64,000 nt of DNA from Vagococcus proximus (GTDB taxonomy: Bacteria > Bacillota > Bacilli > Lactobacillales > Vagococcaceae), in NCBI RefSeq assembly GCF_029143285.1, contig NZ_JAPDSH010000001.1, positions 434,001 through 498,000 on the forward strand, in the 5' to 3' direction. The translations under genes were made by a program, and so were the position numbers. Of this stretch, positions 59,577-64,000 are shown piece by piece; within the stretch, counting starts at the first letter, position 1; each line of letters opens with the position of its first letter. Below the pieces are notes generated by a model. That model had not been told where the DNA came from. It made no database searches and saw nothing but the letters and a program-made list of their open reading frames with translations.

Positions 59577-60689
59577 TTAAACTAATTCAGGTGAAGCATT
59601 AAATGGTAGATCGAGAGCGGAAGCAACTGCTTCATTTGTAAGTGTGCCTTTATAAGTATTAAGTCCTTTTTTAAGGACATCATTTGAATTTAATGCTTCT
59701 GCTAAACCTTTATTAGCAATTTGCAAGATATAAGGAATCGTAACATTTGTTAATGCTTGGGTAGCTGTTTTAGGAACAGCGCCTGGCATATTGGCAACAG
59801 CATAATGTTGAACTCCTGACACATTATAGACTGGTTCGTCATGTGTTGTGATACGATCAATTGTTTCAAAAATACCACCTTGGTCAATTGCAATGTCAAT
59901 AATAACAGAGTTTGGTTCCATTTGAGCAACCATCTCTTTTGTGACAAGGGTAGGTGCTTTGGCACCAGGGATAAGAACAGCACCAATAACTAAATCGGCT
60001 GTCTTTATTGATTTTTCAATAGTAGCTGGCGTAGAGATTAAAGTTTGTACACGCCCGTTAAAAAGTTGTTCCAATTCAGCCAAGCGCGTAGCATTGACGT
60101 CTAAAATAGTTACGTTAGCACCCATCCCAACAGCAATTTCTGCTGCATGGTAACCAGAATGACCACCACCAATGATGACAACATTACCTTTAGGTGTAGC
60201 TGTTGCACCGCTAAGTAGGACACCTTTACCACCATGAATGCTTTCTAAGTACTGAGCTCCAATTTGAATGGCTAAACGGCCAGCGATTTGACTCATAGGA
60301 ACTAAAAGTGGTAGAGAATTATCTGGTAATTGAATCGTTTCGTAAGCAATCCCAGTTGTTTTAGATTCTAATAGAGCATCTGTTAACTCTTTGTTTGGTG
60401 CTAAGTGAAGGTATGTGAATAAAATTAAATCTTCTCGTAAATAGTTGTATTCTTCTTTAAGAGGTTCTTTAACTTTAATAACCATATCTGATTGCCAAAT
60501 TTTTTCGACATCAGCCGTTAATGTAGCACCAGCTGCTTCGTATTCCTCATCAAAATAACTTGCGTTAACTCCTGCATTTTTTTCGATTAGAACAGAATGA
60601 CCTGCTCCGACTAAGTTACTAACTGATAGGGGTGTTAAACCGACACGACTTTCGTTGTTTTTAATTTCTTTAGGTACACCTATTTGCAT
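59577..60689 (-). CDS. ald: Alanine dehydrogenase
   Basis: 370 residues. The N-terminal MQIGVPKEIKNNESRVGLTP, catalytic Lys in VKVKEPL, His in THLHLAPN-type segment (TYLHLAPNKEL), and the NAD-binding GGGHSGYHAAEIAVGMGANVTILD. It interconverts L-alanine and pyruvate with NADH and ammonia. The ATG has a weak AAAGTTGGG upstream. Monocistronic; its promoter is visible. Confidence 0.95.
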   Translation of the reverse strand: MQIGVPKEIKNNESRVGLTPLSVSNLVGAGHSVLIEKNAGVNASYFDEEYEAAGATLTADVEKIWQSDMVIKVKEPLKEEYNYLREDLILFTYLHLAPNKELTDALLESKTTGIAYETIQLPDNSLPLLVPMSQIAGRLAIQIGAQYLESIHGGKGVLLSGATATPKGNVVIIGGGHSGYHAAEIAVGMGANVTILDVNATRLAELEQLFNGRVQTLISTPATIEKSIKTADLVIGAVLIPGAKAPTLVTKEMVAQMEPNSVIIDIAIDQGGIFETIDRITTHDEPVYNVSGVQHYAVANMPGAVPKTATQALTNVTIPYILQIANKGLAEALNSNDVLKKGLNTYKGTLTNEAVASALDLPFNASPELV

Positions 60690-60726
60690 AATAAACCCAA
60701 CTTTCTAATCAAATTTTAACAAACTA

Positions 60727-60755
60727 AGTATACCACTTAAAAACTAAATGCGCAA
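60727..60755 (-). promoter_or_regulatory. Promoter of ald
   Basis: On the minus strand: TTGCGC, 17-nt spacer, TATACT preceded by TGG (extended -10). The rest of 60756-60929 is AT-rich with nothing else I can name. Confidence 0.55.
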
Positions 60756-60929
60756 AGATTCACAATTTAATTAACGACAGATAATTAAAAAATAACACTG
60801 TATTGATGTATTTAGTTTGAAAAAACATATAAGAATAGGCTGTTTATCGAAACAAGACTTTTTACAGCGCTTACATTAATAACTAACGTTAATTTTAAAA
60901 ATAAAAAGTATTATTACTTTTATAAAAAA

Positions 60930-60956
60930 AATAACCACTCCAATGAGTGATTATTT
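60930..60956 (-). terminator. Terminator of plsY
   Basis: On the minus strand the stem AATAATCACTC / GAGTGGTTATT (one G-U pair, loop ATTG) is followed by a T-run; it includes the plsY stop codon. Confidence 0.8.
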
Positions 60957-61583
60957 CTTACGACTATTTAAACCGAAGGGGACACGGCTTTCAGTACCGT
61001 TTAAAATACGTTTTATATTTTCTTTATGACGTAAAAATATAAACAGAGTCAGCCCTATTGCAATGGCGGTTAATAACCAGTCAAATTCAGGCAAAATAGT
61101 TGGCCAAAATTTTGGCAATAGCACAGTAGATAAGGTAATTAAAATAGCACTGATCATACTTGTTAGACTAACCATACTGGTGATAAGTAGTGAAATGATA
61201 AAAATACTAGCGGAATAAATAAAGAATAATGGCGAATAACCTAGCAGCATTCCAGCACTTGTCGCAACAGCCTTGCCTCCTTTAAAATTAGCGAATATCG
61301 GAAAGGTATGCCCTAATACAGCTGTAAGACCTATCCAAAGTGGGTTAATAGTTGTAATACCCATTAAGGTTGGCAAACATGTCGCTAATGTTCCTTTTAG
61401 AATATCCATAAGTAAAACAGCAGTACCAGCAGTTTTTCCTAAGACACGGTATGTATTTGTAGTGCCGGAACTGTGACTACCATAGTTACGAATATCTTTT
61501 TTGTAAAATAATTTTCCTATCCAAACCCCAGAAGGTATAGACCCTAACAAATAGCCAATCGCGACCATTAAAACAATTTTCAT
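60951..61583 (-). CDS. plsY: Acyl-phosphate:glycerol-3-phosphate acyltransferase PlsY
   Basis: 210 residues, integral membrane protein with about five to six helices. PlsY motifs are visible: [13 protein letters not shown] near residue 14, [15 protein letters not shown] (with the conserved Ser/Gly-rich loop), and [14 protein letters not shown]. It transfers acyl groups from acyl phosphate to glycerol 3-phosphate at the membrane. AAAGGAG lies 9 nt upstream of the ATG. plsY is usually divergent from parE in this group; no parE is seen within the window. Confidence 0.96.
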   Translation of the reverse strand: MKIVLMVAIGYLLGSIPSGVWIGKLFYKKDIRNYGSHSSGTTNTYRVLGKTAGTAVLLMDILKGTLATCLPTLMGITTINPLWIGLTAVLGHTFPIFANFKGGKAVATSAGMLLGYSPLFFIYSASIFIISLLITSMVSLTSMISAILITLSTVLLPKFWPTILPEFDWLLTAIAIGLTLFIFLRHKENIKRILNGTESRVPFGLNSRKK

Positions 61584-61822
61584 ATAGTTGAACTCCTTTT
61601 GTTAAGCTAAAAGTTATTTTACCATGAATAACGACCTACCTCAATAAGCTAACGCTTGTTATATGAGTAAATAAGGGGATACGTTATATAAGTAAAAGGC
61701 TTTCTTACGATTTTCTAATATAACAATCAAATGCTTTACTATTAGTATAAAAGAGGGTAGAGTTTAAGGGGATAAATACCTTTTTTTGCATAAATACAAA
61801 TTATAATATAGGAGGCTTTTTA

Positions 61823-63166
61823 ATGCCTGAGAAACAAAATGAATTGAAAAAAACGCTTGGTTTCACCGTTGCTTTTTCAACTATCATCGGAATTGTCGTA
61901 GGATCAGGAATATTTTTCAAACCTTACGCTGTATTTAATGCAACAGGAGGAGCACCTGGTCTTGGTATGTTAGCGTGGTTACTTGCGGGACTACTATCCA
62001 TTGCAGGAGCCTTAACTGCATCAGAAATAGCAGGGATGATACCTAAGACAGGAGGTATGGTGACCTACCTTCATGATATTTTTGGTAAAAAAGTGGGTTT
62101 CTTAGCTGGCTGGGTTGAATCAACATTGTATCAAACAGGATCAACAGCTGCAGCAGCTGTTGTATTTGGTGTTCAGGCGGCTAGCTTACTGGGATTTGAA
62201 CCAGGTGCCTATTGGCCGAAAGTCTTGATAGCGATTGGTATTATTGGGTTTTTAGCTTTCCTAAATAATCTTGGAGCTAAGACAAGTGGTTGGATTCAAA
62301 CGGTTGCAGTGGTTTGTAAGCTCATCCCTTTAATAACTATTGTCATTGTGAGTTTTGTAAAAGGGACGGGTAATGATGTTTTAACACCGCTTCTCGGACC
62401 AGACCTAAACCCGGCTAAAGCTTTTTCTTTAGCGTTACTAGCCGCGCTATTTGCTTTTGATGGCTGGATGGGTGTTGGTATGATTGCAGGTGAAATGAAG
62501 AATCCAGGAAGAGACCTTCCACGAGCGCTAATTCTTGGGATGGGAACGGTATCGTTAATCTATATTGTCATGAATGTGGCTTATCTTTGGGTAATGCCCG
62601 CCAGTGAATTAATGCTTACTGAGACACCAGCTGCTGATGTTTCTCGTGTGTTATTCGGAGAGCGTGGGGGGCAATTCGTTTCGATTGGGATTTTAGTTTC
62701 CGTTTTTGGTGGCGTAAATGGTTATGTATTTACGGCAGCACGTTCGACGTTTACTTTGGCACAAAGTAATCGAATTCCATTAAGTAAAACGTTACAAAAA
62801 GTAAATAAAAATGGCGTGCCAGCTAATGCTACATGGTATATCTTCATTGTATCAAGTTTATTTTGTTTAACTGGTAAATATGATTTATTAACTGATTTAT
62901 CAACATTTATGATTTGGAATTTTTATGTGTTAACATTTTATGGTGTCATTAAGTTAAGGCGAGAACAACCAGATGCTTATAGACCTTACAAAGTCCCTTT
63001 ATATCCTTTCATCCCAATAATTGCGATGTTGGGTGGGTCCTATGTTGTCATTAGTACAATCATAAGCCAATTCCCAAAAGCAGTAGTTGGATTCGGAATT
63101 ATGTTAGTAGGTCTTCCGATCTATGCTTATTATGAGAATAAAGAGAAAAAACAAACTATAGATTAG
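61823..63166 (+). CDS. APC-superfamily amino acid permease (SteT/LAT-like)
   Basis: 447 residues with 12 predicted membrane helices. The first helix has TIIGIVVGSGIFFKPYAV, with the unwound GSGIF segment of LeuT-fold amino-acid transporters; DGWMGVGMIAGEMKNPGRDLPRAL lies in helix 6 and the following loop. The pattern fits the L-type family, such as the serine/threonine exchanger SteT. Substrate not determined. TAGGAGG precedes the ATG. Monocistronic. Confidence 0.85.
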   Translation: MPEKQNELKKTLGFTVAFSTIIGIVVGSGIFFKPYAVFNATGGAPGLGMLAWLLAGLLSIAGALTASEIAGMIPKTGGMVTYLHDIFGKKVGFLAGWVESTLYQTGSTAAAAVVFGVQAASLLGFEPGAYWPKVLIAIGIIGFLAFLNNLGAKTSGWIQTVAVVCKLIPLITIVIVSFVKGTGNDVLTPLLGPDLNPAKAFSLALLAALFAFDGWMGVGMIAGEMKNPGRDLPRALILGMGTVSLIYIVMNVAYLWVMPASELMLTETPAADVSRVLFGERGGQFVSIGILVSVFGGVNGYVFTAARSTFTLAQSNRIPLSKTLQKVNKNGVPANATWYIFIVSSLFCLTGKYDLLTDLSTFMIWNFYVLTFYGVIKLRREQPDAYRPYKVPLYPFIPIIAMLGGSYVVISTIISQFPKAVVGFGIMLVGLPIYAYYENKEKKQTID

Positions 63167-63182
63167 TTTGTTTTTTTTTTAC
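63146..63182 (+). terminator. Terminator of the permease gene
   Basis: A stem AAAAAACAAACTA / TAGTTTGTTTTTT around the stop codon, loop TAGAT, followed by a run of T. Confidence 0.85.
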
Positions 63183-63196
63183 TGCTTTTATTGATA

Positions 63197-63225
63197 TTGT
63201 ACTTTTGTTAAGAGTAAGGTAGAAT
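63197..63225 (+). promoter_or_regulatory. Promoter of the cobalamin riboswitch transcript
   Basis: TTGTAC (63197-63202), 17-nt spacer, TAGAAT (63220-63225). Confidence 0.55.
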
Positions 63226-63267
63226 AAGGTGCATTATAAAAATTGAATGTATTACTTTTTTGATATA

Positions 63268-63375
63268 TTAGCAAACGGTTACACGTTATGCTTCAATGGA
63301 AGTTGGTTTAAATCCAACACTGTCCCCGCAACTGTGTTAGTAATCTCATTACTTAAGTCAGGAACATTGCCGTAT
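63268..63375 (+). promoter_or_regulatory. Cobalamin (B12) riboswitch aptamer
   Basis: The region has the conserved core CTGTCCCCGCAACTGTG (63319-63335 area) and the B12 box-like GTCAGGAACATTGCCG (63357-63372), with the upstream GGTTACACG and TTGGTTTAAATCCAAC hairpin (63303-63318). These are the diagnostic parts of adenosylcobalamin riboswitches. It lies directly before an ECF transporter gene. The exact edges are approximate. Confidence 0.9.
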
Positions 63376-63424
63376 ATTAAAAAACACTTTTTCGGGAGTA
63401 AAAAGGTGGCTTGTTTTACTGTAT

Positions 63425-63457
63425 GCCACTGACTTGATTTGTTAGTGGCTTTTTTTA
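63425..63457 (+). terminator. Riboswitch expression platform terminator
   Basis: Stem GCCACTGAC / GTTAGTGGC (one G-U pair, loop of seven) with T8. Upstream GTGGC (about 63405-63409) can pair with GCCAC (63425-63429) as an antiterminator, so vitamin binding should shift the balance to termination. Confidence 0.82.
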
Positions 63458-63480
63458 TTTTGTTTGGAAGGAATGAGGTT

Positions 63481-64000
63481 ATGAGAAGTGAACATCAGAA
63501 AGATGACACTGTTTTATCTTTCTACCATCCTGTATTGTTACTAAGTTATTATTGTTTAGTTCTGTTAACAACGATGTTCACAGATAATCCATTAGTTCGA
63601 GGTATAAGTTTTTTAGGTGCAATGTGTGCATGCTGGCTTGTACTGGAGAAAGATTTATTTTACAAAAATATTAAACTAGGGAGTTTGATGGTTTTTGTAG
63701 CGACATTATCCAATTTTTTGTTCGTACATCGTGGTGCGACAATTCTTTATATTTTAAAATTTCGATTGTTTGAAAAAAATTATAGGTATCTTTTCACCTT
63801 GGAATCTATCGTGTACGGGGCATCCTTCGGTTTAATGATGTTTGCGATGTTATTGTGGTTTCAGTCACTAAATAAAGTTTTAACCACAGAAAAAGTAACC
63901 TTTTTATTTGGTAGACTTTTACCTAAGCTTGCCTTAGTGCTATCGATGGTTATGCGCTTCTTACCCATGTATCAAAGTCAGATGCGAACTATTCAACAAG
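63481..64000 (+). CDS. ECF transporter T component (EcfT/CbiQ-like), N-terminal part
   Basis: The frame begins at ATG 63481 (GAGG upstream) and is still open at the window end (173 residues visible). It starts MRSEHQKDDTVLSFYHPVLL, has several membrane helices (about 16-34, 40-55, 65-80, 118-140) and ends in a charged helix LPKLALVLSMVMRFLPMYQS, which resembles the coupling-helix region of energy-coupling factor T components. With the cobalamin riboswitch just upstream it is probably part of a vitamin B12 (or cobalt) ECF uptake system; A and S components are expected downstream. Confidence 0.82.
   Translation, partial: MRSEHQKDDTVLSFYHPVLLLSYYCLVLLTTMFTDNPLVRGISFLGAMCACWLVLEKDLFYKNIKLGSLMVFVATLSNFLFVHRGATILYILKFRLFEKNYRYLFTLESIVYGASFGLMMFAMLLWFQSLNKVLTTEKVTFLFGRLLPKLALVLSMVMRFLPMYQSQMRTIQQ

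Overview
The window is a gene-dense, AT-rich stretch of chromosome from a low-GC Gram-positive bacterium of the order Lactobacillales. Gene content and order (secA-prfB-ftsE-ftsX; a LiaX/LiaY/LiaZ-like operon; xerC-hslV-hslU; pfkA-pyk; dprA-topA-trmFO; comFA-comFC-hpf) fit Enterococcaceae. A Vagococcus-like species is my best guess, but that is inference without a database search. No insertion sequence, prophage, CRISPR array, rRNA or tRNA gene was seen.

Layout. 1-14.5 kb: end of a citG-like gene, an Mga-type regulator, a HerA-like ATPase, a YtrA-type GntR/ABC transporter operon, a 6-phospho-beta-glucosidase convergent with an RpiR regulator, GNAT and YigZ genes, a hydrolase, the comFA-comFC competence pair and hpf. 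14.5-20.2 kb: the secA-prfB-ftsE-ftsX block, with the programmed +1 frameshift in prfB. 20.2-28.2 kb: a candidate minus-strand small RNA, glpK, liaXYZ-like envelope-stress genes, rqcH, and two membrane proteins. 28.2-30.2 kb: an ABC-F ribosome-protection gene behind an attenuator-like leader. 30.2-37.4 kb: a shikimate/chorismate operon (aroE, DAHP synthase, aroB, aroC, aroA, aroK) behind a structured leader with a terminator, then a divergent LCP-like protein. 37.4-47.2 kb: DegV, an Rgg-type regulator, an MFS pump, a DUF2929-like protein, dnaE, pfkA and pyk. 47.2-59.6 kb: a carboxy-terminal processing protease, signal peptidase I, rbgA, rnhB, dprA, topA, trmFO, xerC, hslVU and an aldose epimerase. 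59.6-64 kb: ald, plsY, an amino-acid permease and a cobalamin riboswitch upstream of an ECF transporter T component cut by the window end.

The protein-coding content is mostly conserved. The less ordinary signals are in RNA and translation initiation: (i) an unassigned roughly 174-nt RNA with its own promoter and terminator between ftsX and glpK; (ii) a leader before aroE with a 12-bp closing helix and mutually exclusive antiterminator/terminator pairings but no T-box sequence; (iii) an ABC-F leader with an upstream mini-ORF, antiterminator, terminator and a sequestered Shine-Dalgarno site; (iv) two genes whose best-placed start codons are non-canonical (AUA for the DUF915-type hydrolase, AUU for the ABC-F gene); and (v) terminator hairpins that abut or include the ribosome-binding site of the next gene (prfB, dprA). 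All structures were found by eye and have not been folded computationally.
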